Source: a virus. Taken from it: a stretch of 27,171 bases of DNA. The position numbers were made by a program, and so were the translations under genes. The notes beneath the pieces were generated by a model. That model made no database searches. It was not told the DNA's origin and was given only the letters and a program-made list of their open reading frames with translations. The stretch covers positions 1 through 27,171 of the IMG/VR virus record IMGVR_UViG_3300020420_000051; one strand, written 5' to 3'. Of this stretch, positions 6,475 through 13,504 are shown piece after piece; position 1 is the stretch's first letter, and each line of letters starts with the position of its first letter.

Positions 6475-7083
6475 CTACCAATATATCCTACCCATGTGAC
6501 TTACCCTATTAAAGCTCTCTTCCTGTTTAGGTACTGAATGATAGCTTCTATCTGTATTAATATAAGCAAAAAATACTCCTGGTAAACATGGTAATTGTTT
6601 AGTTTTTGGTCGCCAATTACTTTTGTCTTCGGTTAAATCATGCATCCATAATCCTGTGTGCTTAAAGTCAGCTGTGTCTGGCAAATATAATTGATAAGTT
6701 ATACACATAGTATAATTTTCATTATTATCATCATTTATATTTTTTAAACAATGCATATCAGTGTGCGGTGGTAAACTTGCACCTTTTGTATGCCAAGTAT
6801 TTGTTTGATTTACCAAATATTTTCTAGGTAGCTCATAACCTAGTTTCTTAGATAATGTTTTACAAAAATCATCACTAGAAAAATGCTCAAAATTTTCATT
6901 ATCATTAGATATCCTTACACACCCTTTCATGTCTGGATGATTATCATAATGCCAACTAAACTTATTTTGAATTTGTTTGCTTAATTCTATCGCTTGATTT
7001 ACTTCCAAATAATTTTCAACAACAATACATTGCCATGGCTCAGTAATAACTGTAGATTTTTTTATTTTTTCTAAGTCAAACAT
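6475..7083 (-). CDS. 2-oxoglutarate/Fe(II)-dependent oxygenase
   Basis: This 202-aa protein has the facial triad of 2-oxoglutarate Fe(II) dioxygenases. H107-x-D109 lies in LPPHTDMH, the distal His is H182 in RSYHSVP, and R193 is 11 residues later in FNRVS, where the 2OG carboxylate is usually bound. The spacing and length fit a minimal double-stranded beta-helix enzyme of the prolyl-hydroxylase-like group. Such enzymes hydroxylate proteins, nucleotides or small molecules using O2 and 2OG; the substrate is not readable. It is located directly after terminase gp17, with a 6-bp gap and no Shine-Dalgarno site, so it is probably expressed late with the packaging genes. Marine T4-like phages often carry such oxygenases, with roles mostly unknown. 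Confidence 0.8.
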   Translation of the reverse strand: MFDLEKIKKSTVITEPWQCIVVENYLEVNQAIELSKQIQNKFSWHYDNHPDMKGCVRISNDNENFEHFSSDDFCKTLSKKLGYELPRKYLVNQTNTWHTKGASLPPHTDMHCLKNINDDNNENYTMCITYQLYLPDTADFKHTGLWMHDLTEDKSNWRPKTKQLPCLPGVFFAYINTDRSYHSVPKQEESFNRVSHMGRIYW

Positions 7084-7089
7084 TTAATT

Positions 7090-8685
7090 CTATATAATTA
7101 TTGGCATTGGCTCTTGATGCTCATCATCGTCATCTAACCTTGCTCCTAAAGATTCTTCCATTGTAGCATCATATTTGGTTAAAAAGTCTGTCATACGTAC
7201 TACTAATAACAAAGCTGACACTAAATCATCATGTTCACCTGATTTAGCTTCGAATGAATTTCCTTTTGCAACAAAAACTTTAAGTTCTCTAATTAAAGGT
7301 TTTGAAAAAAGCGTAATTTTATCAGATTCGACCCATGCTTTTAATTTTGAACAAGCAGTGACCTTTGATTTATTTGTTGTATTATAACCTTTACGTACCA
7401 CTCTACGTTGTTGTCCACCTTTACGTGGTTCATGCAAGAAATATCCTGGGAATTTATCTTCTCCCATTTCGTCAACAGTTACAATTGCGGCTTCACCGAG
7501 TGTATTATTTTCAATAGTCCAATAAATTTCTGGATTTGGTGTGCCCATTGATCGTAACTGCTGATCTATCTCTTTGAGTATGCTGTGCATGACTCTAACT
7601 TGCCCCTGGATTGGCGTTTTGTTGTGTTGCCATTCAGCAACCTGTTTAAAATCTGGTAAACTAAACACTTGTATGGCCGCAAAATCTCCACCTGTACCTA
7701 AACAAGGATCTAATGATACAACATAACTGTTTCCTTTTTGTACTTTTTGATACCAACGTACTTGTCCGTGTTTGACCAAAGGTTGTGTACCTTGTAACGT
7801 AATTAATTTTATACCATCAATCAATGTTTCGTCAAATGCAATAAATTCACACTCGTGTTCTCTTCTAAATCTTTCTTCACCAATACGTTGTCTTTCTTCT
7901 TTTGCCCATGATTCATCTCTTTCTGGGTGCTGACTCCAGTGTACAAACTTTGGTCTGAAACCATTTAGTCCTACTTCTGCTGGATTTCCATATTCATCTT
8001 GTAATTTATTAGCACCTCTCCATATTTGTGCAAATAAATCATCATCATTGTTTGGTGTAGATGTAATAATACATTTACCACCTGTTGATAAAGTTGGTGA
8101 TAAAGAAGTCCAAAATTCTCTTGCTTTATTTTGTGGCTCAACGAATGCAAACTCATCCATGTATATCATTGAAATGGACATACCACGTCCTGTTGTTTCT
8201 GTTGTTGTTTGTGCCATTATTCTTGATCCATTGTCAAAATCCATAGAACCTTTATTGTATGACGTTACTCCACATCTGATATAATCTGGACATTCTTCAT
8301 ATGCAAATCTCACACGTTGCATAATATCCTGTGCACCTTGGTATTTGTGTGCCGCAATTAGTATTAATACGTCTGGATTAAACATAGCATACCATAATAA
8401 GTACCCAGCCGCACAGGTTGTTTTACCTGTTTGTCTTGCACACATGGCAATTGCAAATCTATAACCGTTATATGTTTCTAATAATTCTTGTTGGAAAGGA
8501 TATGGATCAAATTTCATACGTCCTTTGGTAGGATGTTGAATCCACATGTGTGTTTTCATAAAATGTAAGTAACCTGTTTCTAAATCTGCACACTTTTTTA
8601 AATCTTGTAACTGTTGTTCTGTGTATTTAGATTTTGAATATGCTCTTTTGACTAGATTACCTTCTAAAACTTTACTACGTGCCAT
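7090..8685 (-). CDS. 17: Terminase large subunit gp17
   Basis: This 531-aa protein is the DNA-packaging motor and headful nuclease. The N-terminal ATPase has an adenine-side motif around YPFQ (62-65), Walker A as RQTGKTT (84-90), Walker B with catalytic Glu as IYMDEF (174-179), and the coupling motif in TSTPNN (208-213). The C-terminal RuvC/RNase H-like nuclease shows D326 in VVSLDP, an acidic residue in WTIENNTLGE, and a final Asp in EHDDLVSALL near residue 500. The length is slightly below T4 gp17 (610 aa). The gene has a late box 5 nt before its ATG and no Shine-Dalgarno site. It is separated from the gp16-like small subunit by four small genes, whereas 16 and 17 are adjacent in T4. Confidence 0.97.
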   Translation of the reverse strand: MARSKVLEGNLVKRAYSKSKYTEQQLQDLKKCADLETGYLHFMKTHMWIQHPTKGRMKFDPYPFQQELLETYNGYRFAIAMCARQTGKTTCAAGYLLWYAMFNPDVLILIAAHKYQGAQDIMQRVRFAYEECPDYIRCGVTSYNKGSMDFDNGSRIMAQTTTETTGRGMSISMIYMDEFAFVEPQNKAREFWTSLSPTLSTGGKCIITSTPNNDDDLFAQIWRGANKLQDEYGNPAEVGLNGFRPKFVHWSQHPERDESWAKEERQRIGEERFRREHECEFIAFDETLIDGIKLITLQGTQPLVKHGQVRWYQKVQKGNSYVVSLDPCLGTGGDFAAIQVFSLPDFKQVAEWQHNKTPIQGQVRVMHSILKEIDQQLRSMGTPNPEIYWTIENNTLGEAAIVTVDEMGEDKFPGYFLHEPRKGGQQRRVVRKGYNTTNKSKVTACSKLKAWVESDKITLFSKPLIRELKVFVAKGNSFEAKSGEHDDLVSALLLVVRMTDFLTKYDATMEESLGARLDDDDEHQEPMPIII

Positions 8686-8690
8686 ACTTG

Positions 8691-8698
8691 TATTTATG
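8691..8698 (-). promoter_or_regulatory. Late promoter box 5 nt before gp17 ATG
   Basis: Minus-strand CATAAATA is followed by CAAGT and then the ATG at 8685. This has the same 5-nt spacing as the boxes at 6462 and 8984. No Shine-Dalgarno site is present. Confidence 0.6.
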
Positions 8699-8714
8699 CT
8701 AATTAAATGCGTAC

Positions 8715-8978
8715 TTAATGAATATTGAAAATATCGTCAATAGGATTGAATTCTACTTGTTTTAAATGTCCAGCATATGATAGATAAATGTCTTTGATAC
8801 GTGCATCAATGTTATCGTTCCAATAATTTAAAAATTCATGTGCTTTTGGAAACTGTGGAGGTATGTCATCAAATTGCCACATGAATAGTTGTAGAATGCT
8901 TTCATAGTCTGGCATCCAATAATATACTTTTATTGTTGTTATTCTTGTATCTTTGATTATTTGGTCTCTGATACGCAT
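8715..8978 (-). CDS. Small conserved-looking protein upstream of gp17
   Basis: This is an 87-aa protein rich in aromatic residues (YYWMPDYESILQLFMWQFDD, then FLNYW). It is probably helical and globular, without signal or membrane segments. It lies between the DUF3307-like membrane protein and gp17 in the leftward packaging block. A late box sits 5 nt before its ATG, and no Shine-Dalgarno site is visible. I could not assign a family. Position suggests a late protein linked to packaging or head assembly, but it is not the terminase small subunit, because a better gp16 candidate is at 10270. Confidence 0.75.
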   Translation of the reverse strand: MRIRDQIIKDTRITTIKVYYWMPDYESILQLFMWQFDDIPPQFPKAHEFLNYWNDNIDARIKDIYLSYAGHLKQVEFNPIDDIFNIH

Positions 8979-8983
8979 ACAAT

Positions 8984-8991
8984 TATTTATG
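8984..8991 (-). promoter_or_regulatory. Late promoter box 5 nt before the 87-aa gene
   Basis: Minus-strand CATAAATA is followed by ATTGT and then the ATG at 8978. It lies in the 18-bp gap after the membrane-protein gene. Confidence 0.6.
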
Positions 8992-8996
8992 GTATG

Positions 8997-9365
8997 CTAG
9001 GTGATATATAAAATAATAAGATAATACGTTAAGTAGTGCAAACCTTGATCAATTGATGACAAAAACCAATATGCTTTTTCCGGAGACTTAATATTAAATT
9101 TTTTTTGCGTTCTACTTTTTAAATGATCAATGTGCCAATGTGCTACATAATCAAATAGCCCGACTGCTATTGCTAAATGCCAAGGTATAAAAAATAATAA
9201 AACAAACATAGTACCGAGACCATGTTGCCAATAGTGTATTTGTGCCGATAAAGATGTGTAAGTTGATTTCTTTTGCTTGTAAGTTAGTAAACTTTGAACC
9301 CAAAGGTCAATAATACAATGCTTTACAAGTAGCAGAAAAAATATACTGCTTACTGTTAGAGCCAC
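8997..9365 (-). CDS. DUF3307-like integral membrane protein
   Basis: This is a 122-aa hydrophobic protein with a GTG start at 9365, 5 nt after the previous stop. Three or four membrane segments are likely: about 2-18, 50-70 and 109-121, with a weaker central one. Polar residues recur in a DUF3307-like pattern: H16 and D20 with Q24 (KHCIIDLWVQ), H44 and H48, the cluster H76-x-H78-x-D80-H81-x-K83 (AHWHIDHLK), and D106-Q107 with H110 (IDQGLHYL). Such conserved His/Asp in membrane helices suggest metal binding or catalysis, but the family has no firm function that I know. In a late packaging block it could act on the host envelope or in lysis; that is inference. No ATG alternative fits better, because the hydrophobic start follows directly. 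Confidence 0.75.
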   Translation of the reverse strand: MALTVSSIFFLLLVKHCIIDLWVQSLLTYKQKKSTYTSLSAQIHYWQHGLGTMFVLLFFIPWHLAIAVGLFDYVAHWHIDHLKSRTQKKFNIKSPEKAYWFLSSIDQGLHYLTYYLIILYIT

Positions 9366-9370
9366 TGTAA

Positions 9371-9682
9371 TTATTCTTCAAGTTTAAAGTTTTGATATTC
9401 CTGTGCTAAACGTGATTCTTTTTCTTCTAAAGATTCATCAGTTGCAATTGGATTATCACCTGATCTTGCAGGAACAAATTTTAACTTACGTTGTGCTTTC
9501 TTGTATGGTGTTAATGCATCAATGTCAATTTCTTGCTCATCTGGTTCATTAGTACCAGCAACTTCAACTTCTTCTTCTGCAACATCATCAGCTTTAGGTG
9601 TTACAACAAGAACAGTTGGCTGAATACCAGCAAGTGTAAGTAATCTTGACAATGCATCGTTTTCATTAATTTTGTCTGACAT
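9371..9682 (-). CDS. Small acidic protein in packaging block
   Basis: This is a 103-aa acidic protein of unknown function. Its N-terminus carries DALSRLLTLAGI, similar to the QRIKDLAGL end of the 726-aa protein. The middle is Glu/Asp/Val-rich and probably disordered (ADDVAEEEVEVAG). The C-terminal half has a basic patch (PYKKAQRKLKFVP) and ends in a charged helix. Its ATG overlaps the stop of the preceding gene by one base (TAATG), so expression is coupled to the candidate prohead core protein. The two together look like scaffold or core components, an inference from composition and position. Confidence 0.75.
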   Translation of the reverse strand: MSDKINENDALSRLLTLAGIQPTVLVVTPKADDVAEEEVEVAGTNEPDEQEIDIDALTPYKKAQRKLKFVPARSGDNPIATDESLEEKESRLAQEYQNFKLEE

Positions 9683-10251
9683 TACTTTTTCCCTTTCGCA
9701 ATATAGCTTGTAACTTTTGATTCTTGTAAACCAGTTACTACTTCGACATTGCCGCCTTCTTTTTTCTGAGCTTTAGCAAGTCCTTTTAGGAAATCTTGTT
9801 TTGATTTTTCATCGTGTACAATACCGGCTGTATCAGCTGACTCATCTTTTTTATAATCTTGACCCATAACAGGCTCATAAGCGTCATCTGATTTTTCAGC
9901 ATTTAATTTATCTTGTTCAGCTTGTAAAGGATCACCTTCGTGACAAACAACAACTGACTCATATGGTAATCCCATATGATCTGACAAATGTCTTGATAAT
10001 GTTTGATATGAAATTGGCATAGCAGTTGTAACTTCAATGATTGTTACTTCTGTGTTAGTAACATTTGCTGGAAAATCCAAAGGATGTTCCTGCATGATAG
10101 TTTTTTTAGGGCTACCAATTTTTACTACATTGTACGGAGACAATGCTAATTCCATTGCATCTAAATGTGAGTCTTCAAGTATACCAGCAATCTTCACTTT
10201 AAAAGTGTACTCTTTTACTGCTTCAGTTAGATATTCTTTAAATGTTTTCAT
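9682..10251 (-). CDS. Candidate prohead core / packaged internal protein with capsid-targeting leader
   Basis: This 189-aa protein begins MKTFKEYLTEA. T4 internal proteins IPI-IPIII start with MKTYQEFIAEA, the capsid-targeting sequence that is cut by the prohead protease after an L/I-x-E motif. Here L8-T9-E10 followed by A11 matches that site. The rest has a beta/alpha N-terminal half (TFKVKIAGILEDS, TNTEVTIIEVTTAMPISY) and a charged C-terminal half rich in Lys, Asp and Glu. A late box and an AGGAA ribosome site precede the ATG. It lies just after the gp16-like gene. Incorporation into the prohead and cleavage are inferred from the leader; the activity of the mature protein is unknown. Confidence 0.75.
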   Translation of the reverse strand: MKTFKEYLTEAVKEYTFKVKIAGILEDSHLDAMELALSPYNVVKIGSPKKTIMQEHPLDFPANVTNTEVTIIEVTTAMPISYQTLSRHLSDHMGLPYESVVVCHEGDPLQAEQDKLNAEKSDDAYEPVMGQDYKKDESADTAGIVHDEKSKQDFLKGLAKAQKKEGGNVEVVTGLQESKVTSYIAKGKK

Positions 10252-10269
10252 CGTTAATTTCCTATAATT

Positions 10270-10857
10270 TTATTTATCTTTTTTATCGTTATCTACTCTA
10301 TCTAAGATTTGCTTTAGTAATTCATTGCGATCGCCCACAACATACCCTTCTCCTTCAACAATATCAGCTGAATTATCGCTTGTTTTGTTCATTTGGTCCA
10401 CTCTTTGTTTCTTTAATTGTAATTCAACCATGCGTAATTTTTTTTCTAATTTAGCATTTTTGGCTTCAACTGCATTTTTAAGCATTGTAGACGCAACTTC
10501 AAACAGCTTTCCTGAATGCCTTACTTCAACATTCATTCCTAAATTCATCAAATCTTGGTATGATTTCATTGCTTCTGTGGCGTATGTGTCCATATCTTTG
10601 TCTTCAGCATCTAATCCAGTAACTTGTGGTAATGCTCTATCAATTTTTTCAGCAGTTGATATTGCTTTTAAGATTGGTGTTGTATCGGTGTTCTTGATGC
10701 TTTCTTCTTTAATTTGCTTACTACTTTCCTCTTGAACTTCTTCACTGCTGTCTTGGCGTTTCGTATCTTCTGTTTCCCCGACATTCTCTTGCTCATCTAA
10801 ACCCTCCTTGGCTTGATCGATAATATCTTCCATTGGTATTTTGTTTTCTTCTGTCAT
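10270..10857 (-). CDS. 16: Terminase small subunit gp16-like protein
   Basis: This 195-aa protein fits gp16, which helps gp17 recognise and start packaging on phage DNA. Residues 1-60 are acidic and disordered. The central part (about 90-158: TYATEAMKSYQDLMNLGMNV, then KLFEVASTMLKNAVEAKNAK) is two long helices, as in the oligomeric coiled-coil core of T4 gp16. Near the C-terminus, YVVGDRNELLKQILDR (172-187) resembles the short VGS-x-x-EL motif at the end of T4 gp16. The length is similar to T4 (164 aa). The assignment rests on pattern and on the downstream gp17. A late box overlapping the stop of gp4 precedes the gene. Confidence 0.75.
   Translation of the reverse strand: MTEENKIPMEDIIDQAKEGLDEQENVGETEDTKRQDSSEEVQEESSKQIKEESIKNTDTTPILKAISTAEKIDRALPQVTGLDAEDKDMDTYATEAMKSYQDLMNLGMNVEVRHSGKLFEVASTMLKNAVEAKNAKLEKKLRMVELQLKKQRVDQMNKTSDNSADIVEGEGYVVGDRNELLKQILDRVDNDKKDK
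10271..10278 (-). promoter_or_regulatory. Late promoter box for the candidate core-protein gene
   Basis: Minus-strand GATAAATA contains the TAA stop of the gp16-like gene and lies 19 nt before the ATG at 10251. AGGAA lies between them as the ribosome site. Confidence 0.45.
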
Positions 10858-10886
10858 AATTAGTACCTATTAACTACGTATATAAT

Positions 10887-10894
10887 TATTTATC
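10887..10894 (-). promoter_or_regulatory. Late promoter box for the gp16-like gene
   Basis: Minus-strand GATAAATA contains the TAA stop codon of the gp4 gene, as at 10271. It lies 29 nt before the ATG at 10857. Confidence 0.45.
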
Positions 10895-11318
10895 TCTTTA
10901 ATTTGTATATTGAATCTTCATTAAGTATTCTAAACATGATGCCTTTGCGTTTGCACCATTCTCCTGCCGCTTTCCATTTTGCTCTGTTAAGTGCAATAGT
11001 GGCTCTGTCTTTAGTATTTTTTGCCGCCTCTTGTAAAGTTTGTGCTCTTGGTTTTACTTCTATCATTTCAGCACGTGGTCTTCCATTTTTGGCCAAATAT
11101 TGTATTAAGAAATCTGGAACATACACAGTATACTTACCAGTGAACGGATTACGATATGGTATTTTAACAGGCTCACTTGACCACGCAACTATTTTTGGAT
11201 TGGTATCACAAAACTGCATAAAAGCCGCTTCCCAACTTGATCTGTATATTGGTACACGTTGTCCAACATACTTACGTGGATTTTTAAGTTCATACTGTCC
11301 TTGTTTAAAATAAGCCAT
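10890..11318 (-). CDS. 4: Head completion protein gp4 (TnsA-like nuclease fold)
   Basis: This 142-aa protein matches T4 gp4 (also called gp50/gp65), needed to finish DNA-filled heads before tail joining. It has the conserved pattern YRSSWEAAFMQFCDTNPKIV, WSSEPVKIPYRNPF, VYVPDFLI and MIEVKPRAQ. With the ATG at 11318, E30, D69 (in PDF), E87 and K89 (E-V-K) form an intact PD-(D/E)XK nuclease signature like that of the TnsA N-terminal domain. A TTG three bases upstream could also serve, but the ATG is preferred. A TTAAATA box lies 6 nt before the ATG and no Shine-Dalgarno site is visible. It lies just upstream of the terminase small subunit, which suits a role in trimming or sealing packaged DNA ends. 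Confidence 0.88.
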   Translation of the reverse strand: MAYFKQGQYELKNPRKYVGQRVPIYRSSWEAAFMQFCDTNPKIVAWSSEPVKIPYRNPFTGKYTVYVPDFLIQYLAKNGRPRAEMIEVKPRAQTLQEAAKNTKDRATIALNRAKWKAAGEWCKRKGIMFRILNEDSIYKLKR

Positions 11319-11324
11319 CAATAG

Positions 11325-11332
11325 TATTTAAC
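11325..11332 (-). promoter_or_regulatory. Late-type box before gp4
   Basis: Minus-strand GTTAAATA is followed by CTATTG and the ATG at 11318, a 6-nt gap. It is flanked by AATAGT and ACTATT, which can form a 6-bp stem around the box. Confidence 0.45.
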
Positions 11333-11336
11333 ACTA

Positions 11337-11777
11337 TTAATATGCAATCATTCTTTTTATATGATTAGGTGTTTGCGAAACTGTTATAACTGTTCCAATT
11401 TGACTGGTTATTGGACGATAATGATTAATAAGTGTTAATCCTAAATCTGAAAATGCAATTGGATCTGTTGTTGATTGAAATAAATCATCAAAATTAATAT
11501 TTAAAGTTTTTACAGAATCAATACAAAGTAATGCATAAGCCTTTGCAATCTGTTCATTCATACCTGAAGCTGTAAAAATACCAAGTATGTAATCATACTT
11601 TGCAGGTGACAGTTGTGATTGTATACCACCATATTGATTTAGAATTAATGTTGTAACGTCCTGTGCAGATAAATTAGGTTGAGAGTTTTGAATAGCATTA
11701 AAAACATTACCAAATAGTGCAACTATTTGACTTTCACCACCTACTCTTGCTGTTATACTTGTACTTTGATTTGACAT
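11337..11777 (-). CDS. Protein of unknown function between tube-fold protein and gp4
   Basis: This is a 146-aa protein of mixed polar and hydrophobic composition, probably mostly helical (QIVALFGNVFNAIQNS, DYILGIFTASGMNEQIAKAY), with a beta-rich end (QIGTVITVSQTP). There are no membrane or signal features. The ATG at 11777 lies 8 nt after the previous stop, with AGGA overlapping that stop region, so it is probably translated from the tail operon mRNA. No family is recognised. Position between a tail tube-fold protein and gp4 suggests a structural or assembly protein. Confidence 0.75.
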   Translation of the reverse strand: MSNQSTSITARVGGESQIVALFGNVFNAIQNSQPNLSAQDVTTLILNQYGGIQSQLSPAKYDYILGIFTASGMNEQIAKAYALLCIDSVKTLNINFDDLFQSTTDPIAFSDLGLTLINHYRPITSQIGTVITVSQTPNHIKRMIAY

Positions 11778-11785
11778 AATTTATC

Positions 11786-13480
11786 CTATTCGTAATCGTC
11801 AACGTATTCACTTTCTTTATACGTTCCGCCTCTTACTGCATTTCCATTTCCATCTTTTATAATTTTACCTGAGCCATCTTTAACATATCCTACATTTTTA
11901 TGCTTTTTAAAATTTTTCGAATCTGCATTATATCTTCCATCTCCTGGTCCAAGGTTTTTAAATTTTTCACCAAGTCCGCCTGCAAAATTAGTAAAACTAT
12001 TTCCACCTGATTTACCACCTGAACTAAAACTTGACACTGCTGATTTAGTTGTACTGTATACCGTTGACGATATTTCGTTTATAGCATCACTAAAAGGCGT
12101 TGAACTTATGTTTCTAAGGTTTCCGTTAAATGCCGCACCAGCTGAATTTATTTGATGATTAAAATTTCCAGGTAAACTTAATATTGATCCTGAACCTGAT
12201 GATCGTGCAGTTTGCTCATCTGGTATTGCTGTTGTTAATTTAGTCCAATCATATTCTGGATTTTCACTTGTACCATCACTTCCTTCTGTTACAGCTTGAG
12301 CTGTTGCAGGAGTTTCTGGCATCTTTAAACTGTTTTCAAATATTTCATCAAAGTCTACAGCAACATCATGTGATGATGCTGACATATCATAGTTTAATGT
12401 TTCATATATAACTGTTTCATACGCAAATTGTAAACCAAGTTCGACTGGTGCACTTGATTCGTATGATAAAACATCATGATCCATCGCAATAACTTTTGGA
12501 TGTATGAATCTAATTAAATTATATTTTCCGCCATGCACAATAAACAAGTCTAAACTTTTAATTGGATATGTACTATTTGACACACTTGATTCTAAACCAA
12601 AATTATGTTCAGATATAAATTCATCTTCTCTTACAAGTGGATTAGGTTGATATACTCCTTTATTATTAGTTCTATCTCCACCGTATTTTGGATTTCTATT
12701 TCTTCCATCTCTTAAATTTAATTCGTATAAGTATCTCCAAAATTTCAATGCTGTATTACTCATTGTGTCATAAAAACGTACACTAACTGGATCATAGTCA
12801 ACACGTCTATAAACATTTCTTTTTCTATTGTATTGATTTAATGTATCGTATTGAAAATTAACTTTTGGTCCATCAATTTGTTTTACGTTAAAAACTAATG
12901 CACGTCTAATTGTTTCCATAACTTGTTGACGTTTACTTTTTAAGTCATGGTGTTGTTTTTTTAAATTATTTTTTGCTATTGCATCTATACCGCCGCCGCC
13001 AGCAAAATTATTTGCTGTTTGTCCAGCTGTTCTAATTTCTTGATCTAAATCTTCAATATCAGCATCACTAAAAATTGTTTCAAATTGTCTGTCAGATGCT
13101 AATCTAAATGTTGCAAGGTATTCAAACTTTTGCCTTGGTACACCTGTCATTTGTACCATAGGTGCTTGTCTTAATGTAAAATTATCTTGTGCTCTTGTGG
13201 GCCCCTGTAAAACAGGATCACCTGTATCAGAAGCTGATCTTGAAAAAGGTTCTTGAGTGTTTGCTTTTGCTTCAGAGTCTGATTTTGTTTTTAAGGCGGC
13301 AATAGCGTCAGCATTTTGCTGTGCCATTACATCAGCAAGTGCTTGGTCACCACCATCTCTAACTGCGTTGATCTCTGATTCAGTAAACACCGAAGCAGTA
13401 GTATCTGTCGACGAAAAATACTTTTTCTGCTCCGGTGTTAATTTTTTTGCCGGTGTATCGTTAAACCCAGGTTCTGGCAT
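11786..13480 (-). CDS. Tail tube-fold structural protein, candidate tube initiator or cap (gp48/gp54-like)
   Basis: This is a 564-aa structural protein. Residues 1-110 are Ala/Asp/Gln-rich and disordered. A central domain (about 115-375) carries signs of the phage tail-tube fold: VKQIDGPKVNFQYDTLNQYN, YDPVSVRFYDTMSNTALKFW, and then a late strand pair (LDLFIVHGGKYNLIRFIHPK, VELGLQFAYETVIYET). Baseplate proteins gp48 and gp54 of T4 share this fold with tube protein gp19 and start tube assembly. The C-terminus (after 400) is Ser/Gly-rich with SSFSSGGKSGGNSF and a charged end. It follows gp19 directly with an AAGGAG ribosome site. It is not a portal. Assignment to gp48 versus gp54 or another tube-associated protein is open. 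Confidence 0.6.
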   Translation of the reverse strand: MPEPGFNDTPAKKLTPEQKKYFSSTDTTASVFTESEINAVRDGGDQALADVMAQQNADAIAALKTKSDSEAKANTQEPFSRSASDTGDPVLQGPTRAQDNFTLRQAPMVQMTGVPRQKFEYLATFRLASDRQFETIFSDADIEDLDQEIRTAGQTANNFAGGGGIDAIAKNNLKKQHHDLKSKRQQVMETIRRALVFNVKQIDGPKVNFQYDTLNQYNRKRNVYRRVDYDPVSVRFYDTMSNTALKFWRYLYELNLRDGRNRNPKYGGDRTNNKGVYQPNPLVREDEFISEHNFGLESSVSNSTYPIKSLDLFIVHGGKYNLIRFIHPKVIAMDHDVLSYESSAPVELGLQFAYETVIYETLNYDMSASSHDVAVDFDEIFENSLKMPETPATAQAVTEGSDGTSENPEYDWTKLTTAIPDEQTARSSGSGSILSLPGNFNHQINSAGAAFNGNLRNISSTPFSDAINEISSTVYSTTKSAVSSFSSGGKSGGNSFTNFAGGLGEKFKNLGPGDGRYNADSKNFKKHKNVGYVKDGSGKIIKDGNGNAVRGGTYKESEYVDDYE

Positions 13481-13504
13481 CGTAAAAACTCCTTATATCA
13501 AATA

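Noticed and set aside
10325-10735. Rightward 136-aa frame opposite the gp16-like gene
   Set aside because: It is antisense to a gene with better family support, start signal and operon context.
10903-11313. Rightward 136-aa frame opposite gp4
   Set aside because: It is fully antisense to the clearly recognisable gp4, with no start signal.
11786-13480. Portal protein gp20 as identity for the gene after gp19
   Set aside because: T4 order would predict the portal here, but the sequence lacks portal features and instead shows tube-fold motifs.
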